Under the pieces are notes generated by a model that was given only the letters and a program-made list of their open reading frames with translations, made no database searches and was not told where the DNA came from. Below are positions 1 through 11,427 of a stretch of 64,000 nucleotides of DNA, one piece after another. Position numbers and translations under genes: made by a program. The stretch comes from Kalaharituber pfeilii (taxonomy: Eukaryota > Ascomycota > Pezizomycetes > Pezizales > Pezizaceae), in NCBI GenBank assembly GCA_015179045.1, contig WHUZ01000007.1:918501-982500 (forward strand), read 5' to 3'. The first letter of the stretch is position 1. The number at the start of each line of letters is the position of its first letter.

Positions 1-2
1 CT

Positions 3-822
3 GTCGCCGTCCTGATGGCACGCGAAGGCGCGGACGTGACCATCGTGTACCTCCCAGAGGAGCAAGAGGACGCCGAGTACACCAAGACCCTCGTCGAGAA
101 GGAGGGCCGCTCGTGCCTATGCCTTCCATTCGACCTCATGGACGTCAAGAACTGCAAGACGGCCGTTGACAAGCATGTCGAGAAGTACGGACGCATCGAC
201 GTTCTGGTAAACAATGCGAGCAAGCAGATGATGTGCAAGGACTTTGCAGAGATCGATTTAGGTTCGTTCTGCTCTTCAATATTCCCCATTCCCCATCACA
301 TCCCCACTCCCCCAGCATTTCCACCCAGGCCACCTCTCTAGATGTGAGGTCATTGGCCAAAAATCAAGCTAGTAAAGGGACTTGCTTATATGCCTTGTAG
401 ATAATGTCGAATCTACCTTCCGCTCAAATATCCTCCAAATGTTTGCAATCACAAAATTTGCAATCCCGCATATGAAGAAAGGCTCCTCCATCATCAACAC
501 CACCTCCGTCGTTGCATTCCGCGGCTCTTCCAGTCTAATCGACTACGCCGCCACAAAAGGCGCCATTACCTCTTTTACCCGTTCCCTTGCACAGAACTTG
601 CTTCCCAAGGGTATCCGTGTGAATGCGGTTGCGCCGGGTCCAGTGCACACGCCTTTGCAGCCGGCGTCTAGGCCTGCAGAACAGATGGAAGCGTTCGGGT
701 CGGGCTCGATGTTGGGAAGGCCAGGGCAGCCGAGTGAGGTGGCACCAAGCTTTGTGTTTTTAGCAAGCGCAGAGGGGACCTTGTACCATGGGCAGATTTT
801 GCACCCGTATCCATTGGGGTAA
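3..822 (+). CDS. short-chain dehydrogenase/reductase, N-terminus outside window
   Basis: NAD(P)-dependent oxidoreductase of the classical SDR family; substrate unknown. The first coding exon runs in from before base 1. The visible protein starts just after the expected glycine-rich nucleotide motif, which is therefore off the window. The reading frame needs one intron at 262-400 (GT...AG, 139 nt), joining ...FAEIDL to DNVESTFRSN in phase. Visible SDR landmarks are VLVNNAS (the NNAG-type motif), the catalytic serine region INTTSVVAF, the YAATK catalytic Tyr/Lys motif and the post-catalytic NAVAPGPVHTP. The C-terminus YHGQILHPYPLG resembles bacterial YhdF/glucose-dehydrogenase-like SDRs (family knowledge). 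The stop at 820-822 overlaps a good donor (gtaagt at 819), so a 39-nt intron to an AG at 857 would give a slightly different C-terminus; I prefer the simple stop. Confidence 0.85.
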
Positions 823-1270
823 GTTCTCGGCATCTTGTGCAACTGTATTGGATGTAGGCTAACCATTTTGCGATGTCTGAGTGACTAAATCGCCTCTAGA
901 TATAAACACAATGTGAGATTGGTAAGGTGCAGAAGGTGTGGGGCCACGTTTCTTCCAATGGCATGAATTTGCTCTGAATGAACGCTCGACAGGTTGTAGG
1001 TACACTTTATATAGAAAAATAATAATGTATCATTTTTCCTTTCCGCAGCAACAAAGCAAAGTTGTGAAGCACTTACAAACATCGACCTACAATCCCCAGT
1101 GACAATCAAATACAAAGATTGCCACCCTGCACAAAATTTTTCAAATATGCCAGAGCCATAGAAACTCCGTGTGAACAAAATATATATACGTATCATTATT
1201 CCGATATGCCTATAAACGTTCGTTCATGTTAGCAGCCACCGCAGGACCTTCCGAAACTCTATTGACTCAA
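823..1270. other. intergenic, no gene seen
   Basis: Stretch between the SDR stop and the decayed AA9 gene. Open frames here have no recognisable domain, and I see no repeat or RNA signature. Confidence 0.5.
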
Positions 1271-2186
1271 CTATCCACTGAAGGCGGAGGGGCCAGGCAT
1301 CTTGTAGCTACTCGAGACGGGGTAGTACACGTTACTTAATATTAACCAGGGTCATTTGCGGAATATAACTTGGGAAAGAGACTGTTGCAGGACTGGCGCT
1401 TCCACCCTCGGTAACTTTTAATTTGAGCGCAGGCAACATAGAATTGAGCTAAACCTCCGCGTTACTTAATATGTATGATGTCTGCAATCAAGGAGGGTGC
1501 TTCAGGTGAGGGCATGCAAGGCATGGAATGGAGGGCAATGTGCTCAATAGGGAGAAGGTATCCACCAGCACGGATGGAGCTTGGGACGCAGAAGGCGAAC
1601 TGGGACTAAGTTGTAATAGTATTTGAGGCCAGGGTATCAAGGTCCAAAGAGAAGATCATCATGCTATCGGTATTCGGCCAGGTCATCTGTGCACCAGTAA
1701 ACACCGGCCCAAGCTCAAAAATTCTTGAACCACCCCTGGGATCCATGAAAGCTGCTGACAGAACCAGGCGCCTCTGCCATGTAAACCAGCAGCGGTCCCA
1801 CATGGAGGATAGCCTGCTGCATAGCAAACCCGACTGGACCCGGCTGCGATGGTAGCGGTTTGTTTATCCGCCGGACCTGGCCCGGTGTTGCGACGGAGGT
1901 CATTGGAGCCGACGTAGACGGAAGAGTTCATGTTCATACTTTTGTAGACGTACTGGTATTCGCCAGTGCTGGGGAAGGAGGAATCATGTTAATATCCTTG
2001 AAGACAAGGTTCGCATAGAGGGGTCTTCCGTTATGTGTGCACGAGGGATAAAAGAATTTATATTTTATATGGGGCAAGTATACCTTACACTTGTCCATTC
2101 ACATTTAGCTTGGTGAAGTGGTAATGCGCTGCCGCTGTCTGGGAGACGGCGGCAGCAGTGAAAAGTAATGTAAGGAGAGCCTTGCA
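1271..2186 (-). pseudogene. AA9 lytic polysaccharide monooxygenase, decayed
   Basis: AA9 (former GH61) enzymes are secreted copper monooxygenases that cleave cellulose oxidatively. Pieces of one can be followed on the minus strand. The signal peptide ALLTLLFTAAAVSQTAAA is followed by the mature N-terminal HYHFTKLNVNGQ, where the His would be the copper-brace residue. A 120-nt intron (1969-2088) joins in phase to TGEYQYVYKSMNMNSS. Then come QAILHVGPLLVYMAEAPGS (second copper His region), WFKNF / ELGPVFTGAQMTWPNTD, IRAGGYLLPIEHIALHS, AQFYVACAQIK (axial Tyr region) and the family-like end YYPVSSSYKMPGPSAFSG plus stop. Decay: the expected start ATG reads TGC at 2184-2186; there are frame changes near 1840 and 1722; in-frame stops follow the ...LASNTITT and ...LIADIIHIK segments. 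Identity as AA9 is firm; non-function is inferred from several independent lesions. Confidence 0.85.
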
Positions 2187-3046
2187 AACACACTTATCAA
2201 GAAAAATACCCAAGACGCTCAAACAGAACGCAACTCCGCAACCTAGTAGACAGCTAGCTCTTGTTACTGGATGAGCTGGTAACTCTTCAGTTGACAGCCC
2301 AGGTCGTAGATGTTCTTCATGTTTATTAAAGTCCACTCGGATAGCTTTTTCAGGCCCCGCGTGAAGTGCCAAACAGTGCAACTCCTGGCGCCCAGGGATT
2401 CATAGCTCACATTGCCTACTATCTCGTCGACAAAGCTAAAAAAAAATAGGCAAAAACGGAGTGCAGTTCCAGATGTCTAGATTTGGACGAGGGATATTCC
2501 TCATTTGGACCTTTGGCTCCGGAATACTACTCTTTTCCCCAGCGTGGAGACTGAAGTTGCATGGGCTGCGGTTGCTTGATAGCAAAGGAAAGTTAGCCTG
2601 CGCTCGTAAGTTGAGATGCCTTGCACGTGGAAACAGAGATGCAGCTACACTAGCGTAGACTTACTTGCTTCCGCTGTCAGTTGGAGTGTAGAAAAGAGTC
2701 GTATGGGGAAGAACGTTCTTGATCGCACAGGTCGTGGGACCAATGCTTCTTCGAGCGGTGCCGCCACACATTCAGGCAAATCTGACTAAATGAGCAGCAG
2801 GCACGAGTTTCCCAGGCAGCTCGGTAAATTACAGCAGCATATCCTAACCTCCAAGACGTCAAACCACGGTTCTTAGAGCCGTGCTACTTGATTAGTGGCT
2901 AGGAGCTAAAGAATGTGGGGAATTTTGCTTAGTGAGCTTGGGTAAAGCACCTATGATAGTAATTATTTGACAGCATTGGGATATCGCTCTACAATCAAAA
3001 TACATCCAGAGCACGCAATGGAGCCCCTGAGCTTATTGTGGAGGAT

Positions 3047-3049
<3 letters not shown>
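2187..3049. other. intergenic, no gene seen
   Basis: Upstream of the AA9 remnant. Only short open frames without recognisable domains. Confidence 0.5.
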
Positions 3050-3098
<49 letters not shown>

Positions 3099-3135
3099 AT
3101 AACCCCGCTTGTAGCACTTGGCCATGGCAGGGTAA
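3050..3135 (-). mobile_element. micro-retroposon A, copy 1
   Basis: On the minus strand, a 40-odd-bp body starting near CCCTGCCATGG and ending GCGGGGTTATGTGATTT is followed by a poly(A) tail (T-run 3050-3091). It is flanked by the direct repeat TGGAGGATCTC at 3039-3049 and 3136-3146, which marks target-primed insertion. Same body as the other A copies in this window. Confidence 0.85.
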
Positions 3136-3146
3136 TGGAGGATCTC

Positions 3147-3505
3147 GCTTGGTAGTTGCAATGGGAAAAGAAGTGAAATTGAGTCTGCTGTACATTGCTT
3201 ATTGCCACTCAGCTACTTTTACAATAGGAAGTAGAACTGCTGCAATTGCACATCACGTGAACACAATGTTGAATAATAGCTACTTACCTAAGGCTGCGCT
3301 ATAAGGACTAAAAGAACTACTGCATAAAGTAGAATGAATGAGTATATTCGTATTTACTAGATATAAGGGTCAATCTAACAGCCATAAACCCAGTCCCAGA
3401 GCCCCAGGTCCGTATGTATGCAGGACCATTGCGGACATTACTGTCTGTGCTCAGTCAACCGGCCTATGACAGGGCCATATGCGCCTGCAGCACGTATACG
3501 CTGCT
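3147..3505. other. intergenic downstream of the amidase gene
   Basis: No coding region recognised. The amidase stop codon lies at the right edge. Confidence 0.5.
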
Positions 3506-5610
3506 CTAATACTCCCCCAAACCAGCGTTCTTTCGCGCCTCGAGCACCTTCCTCATAATTCCTACTAACTTCTCCTCCTCATACCTCCTCCCTACCAATT
3601 GCAACGCGACCGGTGCAAACCGATACCTCTCTGGCCCTCTCACTTCACCATTCTCATCCTTCTCAAACCAGAGTTTCCTGAAAAATTGATTCACTGCTGC
3701 CTGTGACCACTCTCCATTCCCTAGGTCATCTTTAGGAGGAGGGACAGCGCCGTCCCTATCCTGCACTCGACCCACTGGGAAAGTGATAGTGCTGTAGTCG
3801 AGTAAGTTCCAAGCTGAGGTATAGCCAAAGTATTTTGAGGTGTCATGGAGGGAAGCAGCACACGGTGCCAAGGGGCAAAGGATCACGTCAACGTTACTTC
3901 TGTTCCAGTGGTGGGCGTAATCAGTGCGGTATTTGTTACGCTTGATATTGAGCTGTAGAGAGTGTCAGCAGCTTGATGTTCTCTTCTATGACACGCATAT
4001 CAAACTGACTTCGCCAGAAGGGAGCTTTACCTTCCATGTGTCTGATGCAGTTAAGTTCTTCCACTCAAAGCTCTCCAATACCCAATTTACCAAATGCGTG
4101 GCCTCCTCGTTACCTTGCTTTATAATGTCCCGGTATCCATTGCCTCCATCCAGGAAATACAGGTTCATAATCAACTCATTCATTTCTTTGTGGCTGATAG
4201 GTGTCCAAGGGACAACCTTGTGACCGGCCGCCTTCAATGCCGTTGCAGTCTCCTGCAAGCACCTGACAATAGGTGGGTGTGGGTCGACGAAACCGTCATT
4301 GAGCATCAGACCAATAGTCAACAGTTTATCCGGGCCTGCGGTTACAGTGTGATCCCATGACTTATTTATGAGAGAAGGTTCGTACAACCATGGTTGATAC
4401 TCAAGAGCAACCTGACATGAATCAATGATAAAGTGAGTGACTTGGCCCGGAGAATTGGCACATGTTGAAGCTAGATTTACCTTGCAGAACAACTCCAAAT
4501 CGTCAACATGCCTTGCCATCGGGCCAACTACACCTACAATGTTGTCCATGCCCTTTTGTGGTCCGGACAAACCACCATGTGGCATTCGGGCTACACTAGG
4601 CTTGAAGCCATAGATACCGCAGAAACCAGCCGCCCCACGTATAGATCCGCCAATATCAGTACCGATACCCATCAAACTGCCTCGCATGGCGATCAATGCT
4701 CCTTCCCCACCAGAGCTACCACCGCAACTCAAATTGAGATTGTAGGGGTTGAGAGTTCGACCAAAGAGATTGCTGTCTGTCTCTAGGCACTATGGCATGT
4801 CTTGTATCAGCAAAGCAGTATAATCATCTAACACTGTGAGGGACTCCTACAAGAAGAGACTGTGGGTTTGTCGTCTTCACGTGGAACACAGCGCCGGCCT
4901 TTCGGAAAATTTCTACGATTAGAGCATCTTTATGAAACCTGTGATCGGCCCAGGCTGTAAACGCACATGTAGACCTAGTCCCATTAAGATGAATATGTTC
5001 TTTCACTGATATTGGAAGTCCGTGGAGTGGCCCAACGGTCTGTCCTGTTTCGGCAAGGTACGCATCAAGTTCCTTCGCACGGGCTATTGCAGCCTCGAAT
5101 AGGACTTCGGCGACACAATTTGTCTATTTCATGTTAGTTTTAGTCTCTAGTAACAATATACATCGGATTCTATTCCACGTGATCATTGGTATTTATCACA
5201 TAACCATAGCCAGAGCATCCTTGGGGTCTAACCCTCTAGTTATGGTATTGGCGAAGAGGATTATGGCAGCTATCGCTACAGTCGGTGATCTTTGAGGATA
5301 TGAATCCCGAGTTTCAACTTACCAATTGATGGGCAATCGCTGCCCGCTTGCAAAACGCCACGGTGACTTCCACAGCCGAGTACACCCTATTCCTTATATC
5401 CTCCAACAATTTGCTCGCGTTGGGAGAATTCGTGATCTCCAGCTCCCTTTGCGTCAATATTCCACAAGCCTCCGGAACATCAATTACATTCCTGGGATCA
5501 GTCTGCTCGGGGACCTTTCTAAAGCGATACTCGGCAGGGATTGCATCGTCGATCTCTTTCCCGCGGGCTTCGGCAATCGCGCACCAGGGCTTATCCGATG
5601 GAGATCCCAT
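3506..5610 (-). CDS. amidase, acetamidase-like (amidase signature family)
   Basis: Hydrolyses carboxylic amides to acid and ammonia; cytosolic amidase-signature enzyme. Five exons fit in phase 0: 5323-5610, 4851-5123, 4481-4789, 4031-4411 and 3506-3952, giving 565 aa, normal for fungal acetamidase-like proteins. Visible landmarks are GPLHGLPISVKEH (catalytic Lys), TTNPQSLL/CLETDSNLFGRT across the 61-nt intron, SCGGSSGGEGAL (cis-Ser loop) and GTDIGGSIRGAAGFCG (nucleophile Ser). The C-terminal half has EYQPWLYEPSL and PVALQLVGRRYEEEKL. The 69-nt intron 4412-4480 contains no stop and has length 3n, so intron retention would add 23 residues without breaking the frame. The start at MGSPSDKPW is the first Met of the frame. 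The first intron (5124-5322, 199 nt) is the longest; no missing exon is apparent. Close in family to amdS-type genes, but the substrate cannot be told. Confidence 0.93.
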
Positions 5611-8218
5611 TTTTGGTTTGAACCGTAAAGACGGAAGGATATATTAATTAGCTAGGATAACGGTTCCTGGAATGTATGCAGGGCTGATAAAGTGTAGTTA
5701 ATATGCCTGCAAGATTGAATTTGGGACAAATCCACCTTCAAAAAGTAAGTATGAAGGAACTGCGAAAATGTTTCCGGGAGCTGGAAGCATTTATGTCCTG
5801 CGAAATACACTAGCGATGCAGGTTCTCAGGAAACGTATACTTAGAATACTGTAACTAGTACTCAACTGATCAAGTTAATCACACCCCTGTACTGGGAAGC
5901 GGCGAGTACCGTTTTCTCGTCTCTCCAATTCGAAGAACTCAAGCGGGAATCTGACTACGGCACTCAAGAATTGAATAATCCCCGCTCGTATGGCTGCCCA
6001 CTTTGCCTTGAAATGCTCCACATCGGGCGCCAAAATCAGCACGCGCGATAATTCTAAATACATGCGACTAAACAGAGAAATTACTTAATGCGGGCGAGCA
6101 GACTAGAGCTATAACCAGACTACATTGTGATATGAGATTGCCTTAGGTTGATAACTAATTGGGCGAACGCAATGCTTAGACCACTGAGAAATACCCGCTT
6201 AGCAGCTAGTCGATCGCTGATAATTGTATTGTAGCTGTTCCTTGAGAAAACAACTTTCGAACACCTTTAGACGTCGTATGTAGGGATATGAACTATATAA
6301 GTATAGGTTAGGAAAATGAGGTCTCCAAAATTCAACCAAGTAGGGACTACTATAAAAATGTATGTATGAATAATGCAAGTGTGGCAAATCCCCTCCAGGA
6401 TCGTTCATCTTTCCTAGACTCGGAGCTCCGTGACAATAATCTTCGTACTGCAGGCTGCATTAGTATTAAAACCTCACCCTGCACCCATCTAGTGTAACTC
6501 GAATCAAAGTTTACTGTAACTATCATATCTTCGGTTGAGTCAATTCTCTCTAATCTCCATCTATCCACTTGTTGTATCTATAGCTAGTGGAAACCATTCC
6601 AAAATGAGATAGAATAACAAATGTACTGTACATGTTGCAATGCAGAATTTCCGCAATCATCTCAAAAGCTACCACTCCCAGAAGCGCTACCAAATGTAGC
6701 TGCTAATGTAACCTAGCTTCGATATCCTTCTATAGAGAGCAAGGTGTGCCTGGCTTGCGGACATTTGTCAACCAGCCAAGTCGCCCACTGTCAACGGGAT
6801 TCTGAATAATATCAAGTCTCATGATGTGAGGTTAATGTAATTATAGGTTGCAAAATTGCTGCCTTCTTAAAACAGCTATCAAGAGATATAGAGCTTTGCA
6901 ATAATGAACCAAAATGCCGTAGATTTCTGTTGATATAGCGGCGGCACACAGGCCGCATGCAAATGCCAAATGTTATCATTGTTCTGGGATATTCGTTCCG
7001 CGCGTCTCGCTCATGACTGGCCTGTCGGAATGGATACCGCCCACCCATGAAAAGCCCTGCAGATTAACGAATCGGCCCAAATTTGCAAGTACTAGCATGA
7101 GAGGAAAGGTGGGCAGTCACAAGAGTGGCTAGCGTGCATAGCCAGGGAAGAGTGCATTTGCATAACATGCCAATTTGCATAACCAGAACTTTCCCGCAGA
7201 CTCATTGATTAGTCAGGTAGGAGGGGTTGACCACTGAGGATATAAATCTCTCTACCACCCTGAAACTTAGGCTACCTGGCAAGGCACTGTGGGTCATGGT
7301 AGTCACAATTGCAGACAGATTATTCTCGAGGACCCAGAAAGCTACAAGTATGATCTAGCAGCAGACTAGCCTTGCCAGCCGGAAGGAAGCCTGACAGCTT
7401 ATAAGTAATAGTGAGCTCTAAGCTGTATGCTGGGGGCTTAGAGGCTCGACAGGGCGGCTCTAAAGCATGTGTCACTGGTTTGAATGCTCAAAGGTGCGGG
7501 ATCACCGCTCACTATCATATGCTACAGAACCTCTAGTCATGAAATGTAAATCCTGTGCTTTGAATCCGGTGGAGATCCTAAGGGCCAAAATGCCACTGAT
7601 CACAGGCGAGAGCATGGACTGAAACTCCGTGGGTATAGTTATTGGCAGTTGGTTCTGAAGGGAGCGGCAGCTTAGCGAAGGGGGTTAAGGTGCAAAGGCG
7701 CAATCCCATATAGTGACCCCCGAAAGGGATATATAAGGCCGCCTCAGCCTTGAAAGTTGGAAAGAGACCAAGAATTCCCTCAGAGAGGGAATGTCACGGG
7801 CCTACTCAGAGATGCTGGGGATATCCACCTGAGTTGACCCGTAAGGCTGCTAGTGACCATTCGGCCTGATTAACCGATAGCTACAGCAGGGCAATACAAT
7901 TGACAGGTCGGGTCACGGAAGCGTATCACAAGCAGAGCGCATGGTTGAAGTGAGTCGCGCTACTGAGTGGCAAGAGTACGTGTAGGCTTGTTCTGCACAG
8001 CCTCAGCTACCAAGACGGTGATATTGATTGTTAAGCATAGATAGCATAAGCAATAGAATATACAGTAGGCATGCGCGGGAAGCTGGCTATATCAGGAGGG
8101 CCTTCTTCCCTAGGGAGACGGTCAAGCTTCAAGTGTTGTCCTAAGTTACACCCTCACTTTAGTTACATTATCGTGGACTCCGTAACAGGGAAATCCGCTA
8201 TAGCGTGGAGAGGGTCCA
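5611..8218. other. long intergenic stretch, possible degraded retroelement at 7.4-8.0 kb
   Basis: No gene recognised. The part around 7430-7990 has a different texture: fairly GC-rich, a TATA-like ATATATAAGG near 7730, and TGTCACGGGCC near 7792. This would suit an old LTR, but I could not find a second copy, a terminal duplication or a primer-binding site. The rest is AT-rich and featureless. Confidence 0.35.
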
Positions 8219-8219
8219 T

Positions 8220-8269
<50 letters not shown>

Positions 8270-8310
8270 TCACGTGACCCCACATGCGGCTGTCCGCCAT
8301 GGCAGGGCAC
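8219..8310 (-). mobile_element. micro-retroposon A, copy 2
   Basis: The T-run 8221-8268 (longest tail in the window) is followed by GTCACGTGACCCC...GCCATGGCAGGGC, the reverse complement of the A body. The flanking direct repeat is short (GGGTCCA at 8212-8218 and 8311-8317), so the exact edges are less certain than in other copies. Confidence 0.75.
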
Positions 8311-8511
8311 GGGTCCAGGCTAAGGAAGAGTCAGGAGTCCACCATTGCTTAAACCGTTTGGTTACCGCTTGAGAGGTGTTGCTTTTCTGAGGGCTTTGAG
8401 GCGTGGCGGACAACGTGTGTTCCTGGAGGGGATGTTGCCACAGTTGTCCTCAAGTTCGACTTCCTGCCACTTGGTTCGTTTTCAGTCGTGGGTGATCCGT
8501 TTGCTGCTTGG

Positions 8512-8738
8512 ACGTTGGCTCCGTTCGGTCCGGTATGAGACGGAGAGGGGACGGAAGTAGGAGATACCGGGCGCCACCCGCATCATGGAGAAGTTCGCGG
8601 GCAATACATGTAGTTAGGGTTACGAGCTTTGTTGTTTGTGTGGTTGTTTATTTTCATTTTCATTAATAAAGACCCTCGCCATAGCCCTTTGGGCGGCATG
8701 CGAGTATTGAAATAAAAAAAAAAATAAAAATAAAAAAA
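8512..8738 (+). mobile_element. 5'-truncated LINE 3' end (B tail)
   Basis: Ends with the B tail: CTCGCCATAGCCCTTTGGG, then GGCGGCATGCGAGTATTGA and a poly(A)/TAAAA tail to 8738. Upstream lies about 165 bp of T-rich 3'-UTR-like sequence. The direct repeat GCTGCTTGG flanks it at 8503-8511 and 8739-8747. The first codons up to the stop at 8558-8560 might be the end of a LINE reading frame, but they are too short to identify. Confidence 0.6.
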
Positions 8739-8747
8739 GCTGCTTGG

Positions 8748-9960
8748 TGGGTCGTTTTCAGCTAGACTGCTATTGGGGCAGTGTTTCTCGCCTACAATGT
8801 CACCGAGGTTTTGGTATATAGAATGGATGAGGGGATCGTCGCGGTCGTATCGATGACAGTGGGTCGGCATCCGTTAAGCAGGTAGAAGGTGAGCTTTGCG
8901 AGAAGGCGTTAGGAGAGCGTGGCTAGCCGGCTCCATTGCCGTAATTAGTAGGTGGACGTCTGATGAGTCCTTCATGGGTAGTAGTGACCATTTATAATGC
9001 TGTCTGTCGATGCCCCGACGACGCAGTCGTTTTGGAATGTTTCGTCCGTGCTGGGTCGAAGGAGTGCACTGGGTGCTGTTCGGGGAGGTTCTCTTCTCTG
9101 ATGCTATAGGCACAGCATGCGCTATGCAGTACTCTACTTGGTATGCACCAGTATACTTCTGGATAAGCTGGTTGAACCTAAGTCTTAAGGACTGCTCAGC
9201 TGCTGTTTCTGTATTGAAACCAGATTACGTGTTTGGATCCTATTCGGGCAATCATTTTGATAGCCAATGCAGCAGCCATAGCAGCCATTTTGATAGCCAG
9301 CCGTTTTGACGGTCATTTCGACCCTATTTGCAGTAATTCTTTAACGTCCCAGGGACCATGACTTTGAGAACTCAGAGAAGGTCTTGTAATATGAAGCTCT
9401 ATCTACAAGCAACCTAAGCTGGAATGCAACTGGATACCTAGGCCTAGGATATACATGTTCGGCCCCAGAGAGCATTGGTGCCCTGTGGTCACTGGGCTCA
9501 CTAGCTGGCGAAGTTGTCCAGTAACTTAGGATAGTCCTGGCCTGATTTCGCAAGAAGAACCAAGATGAATTGATGTGGTTTTAAGGTACGCCTATCTTCA
9601 AGCATGTTAGCTATATGCATGGGTACCGAATAGGAGATAGTACTTGAGTACAGTAGTAGATAAAGATATTCATCACCTATACTCGCTAGCGAATATGAAT
9701 GCAGTTCTAGAGCTTTCTTAACATTTTTCATATCTTTAGATTATATACAGATTGAATGTCAAAATTTACTTCCATAATATAAGCCACAAATATAGCTGTA
9801 TAGTGTACTACATGTTTCATATATACCCAACCAACATGAACTTAAATGCACTTGCTTATCTTGAATAGCTACTGTAAGATAGATAGATAGTATCCACTAC
9901 TGCCAAATGCGAGTGCGAGTGCGAGGGTGCGAAAAGAAGAAAAGAGAAGGTTGTTGATTA
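8748..9960. other. intergenic, no gene seen
   Basis: Moderately GC-rich to 9120, then AT-rich. Overlapping frames at 8870-9310 look coding-like in texture but match no family I can name. They may be old transposon sequence. Confidence 0.35.
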
Positions 9961-9977
9961 TATGTACTACAATATAG

Positions 9978-10740
9978 ATGGTCTGTATACATATGATATC
10001 CATGAACGCCTCACGTGCTGTCCTTATCCACGTGCCTTCCCTGCCAAGTATAATCTGGGTTCCGGCACATCTGGGGATTGCTGGGAACGAGAGAGCAGAC
10101 AAAGAGGCCAAGAGGGCAGTAGTAGAACCGGGGTGGAGGATGCAGGGGGTCCCCGGCCAACTTACGGTCGCAGAAGTTAGGGCACGAGATGGAGCGGAGT
10201 TTGCGAAGGACTTGGGGGCAAAGGCGTGGGGTCTAGGGCTGCGGCACTGGACCAACAAGGGAGTGAGAGCGTTCATGGAGATATCTCGCAAGAGGGTAGC
10301 GTGCCCTCTCTGTGGGAAAGACAAGCCGGCAATGAGAGACCATATCATGCGGAAATGCCGGAAGCTCAAGAGGGAGAGGCTAGAGGAGGGCCTCTATGGG
10401 ACGCGCAGGAATGGGCGGGTGGTACCCACAGGTTTTGATGTCTGGTTCGGGAAGGAGGAGTGGTCTAGGACGCAGAATTTCTGCATGAGGGTAGCAGAGC
10501 GGATTCGGCCTGCTAACTTTGGGAAGCAGGGCCAAGGGTAGGAGGGTGGAAGGAGGCGATGGGAGGATTGCTGGTGGAACTCATTTTCTTCTTTCTTTCT
10601 TTGCTTTTGGTTTTTTTGTTTTTCTTTCCTAGAGGGGGAAACCCCGTTTCGTATGTAAAGTCTTGTACTGCGTATAGTCCCGGAAAATGTGCGATAGCCA
10701 GGCACCGTCGGGGACATTAAATAATAACAAGCCGTCGTCA
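9978..10740 (+). mobile_element. LINE fragment: RNase H end, zinc knuckle and 3'-UTR
   Basis: An open frame at 9978-10541 carries the end of a retroelement RNase H domain (IIWVPAHLGIAGNERADKEA: catalytic His, GNExAD) and then a C-terminal cysteine motif CPLCGKDKPAMRDHIMRKC, the order found in Tad/I-type fungal LINEs. After the stop follow about 200 bp of 3'-UTR ending near ACATTAAATAATAACAAG. The reverse transcriptase and everything upstream are missing (5' truncation). The tail differs from the A and B tails, so this is a third LINE lineage. No clear target duplication was found. Confidence 0.75.
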
Positions 10741-10744
10741 CCAC

Positions 10745-11212
10745 ACCATATCATCATTTGGTAACTTGTACGTCCCTACTGCCTAATTGAGTAACGCTAA
10801 AAGTAATATCAATAACTGAAATTGCCTAAATTAGCGGATTTTAAGCCCGGAAGTCTGCTGGATACCGGCAATTCTCCGAATGTCCTTTAGTACGTGATTG
10901 GTAGGTCTTGAGGGTGAGTGTAGGTGTGGGAGAACTGGTAGAACATGCATATAAGTCTACAGTGCAATTACTCAGCTACATGTACCATTTACCTAGAGTC
11001 CATGAGTCTCAACTGGGTTTCAAAGCTGTTCTTCTCCGTTCCTTCCGCTCTCGACGTCCACCCCAATTGAATTTCTCTTCCATGTTTTTTTTTTTGCAGT
11101 CCAGCACGGCGACCATACAACGAAAAAGTATATTTGCAGCACAAGCAGGTAGTGTAACAGCTAGGCCACCGTGGACCGAACTGTAGATCGAGACCCAGTG
11201 AGCTCAGTCCGA
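10745..11212. other. intergenic, possible 3' part of the U2-like sequence
   Basis: No gene. The minus-strand segment just left of 11213 could fold into a stem (GGACTGAG with TTCGGTCC) and would be the 3' half of the U2-like sequence before the insertion at 11230, but similarity there is not convincing. Confidence 0.3.
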
Positions 11213-11229
11213 GGTACAAAAATAAGATT

Positions 11230-11282
11230 TTTTTTTTTTTTTTACATCACGTAACCCCGCTTGCAGCGCCAAGCCATGGCAG
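11230..11282 (-). mobile_element. micro-retroposon A, copy 3
   Basis: A 53-bp insertion: T-run to 11244, then ACATCACGTAACCCC...AAGCCATGGCAGG. It is flanked by a perfect 17-bp duplication, GGTACAAAAATAAGATT, at 11213-11229 and 11283-11299. It lies inside the U2 snRNA-like sequence at its Sm-site-like ATTTTTG. Confidence 0.9.
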
Positions 11283-11299
11283 GGTACAAAAATAAGATT

Positions 11300-11381
11300 A
11301 ATCACCATTTCAAAGATTAAACTGAAAAAAAAAAAAAATACTACACTTGATCTAAGCCAAGAGGCAAAGAGAGAGAAGAAG

Positions 11382-11384
<3 letters not shown>
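11300..11384 (-). pseudogene. U2 snRNA pseudogene (5' half)
   Basis: Read on the minus strand from 11384 it gives CTCTTTGCCTCTTGGCTTAG then ATCAAGTGTAGTA, the strongly conserved U2 5' region including the branch-site pairing element GTAGTA. It continues with CAGTTTAATCTTTGAAATGG, matching the U2 stem IIa region. Between these, the expected pyrimidine-rich spacer TCTGTTCTTTT is replaced by 14 T. Stem IIb appears missing, and the following ATTTTTG (Sm-like) is split by micro-retroposon copy 3. Copy 4 sits immediately upstream, where the promoter would be. Identity as U2-derived is good; loss of function is inferred. Confidence 0.75.

Positions 11385-11427
<43 letters not shown>

Noticed and set aside
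7430..7990. Putative LTR or gag remnant
   Set aside because: Only a TATA-like string and a TGTCACGGG start; no second copy, end pair or duplication in the window.
8221..8268. T-runs as Pol III terminators or simple microsatellites
   Set aside because: The runs are always joined to the same body and mostly bracketed by target duplications, so they are retroposon tails.
9010..9309. Tc1/mariner transposase fragment (EVLFSDAIG)
   Set aside because: A single weak match to the VIFSDE-type motif with nothing else around it.
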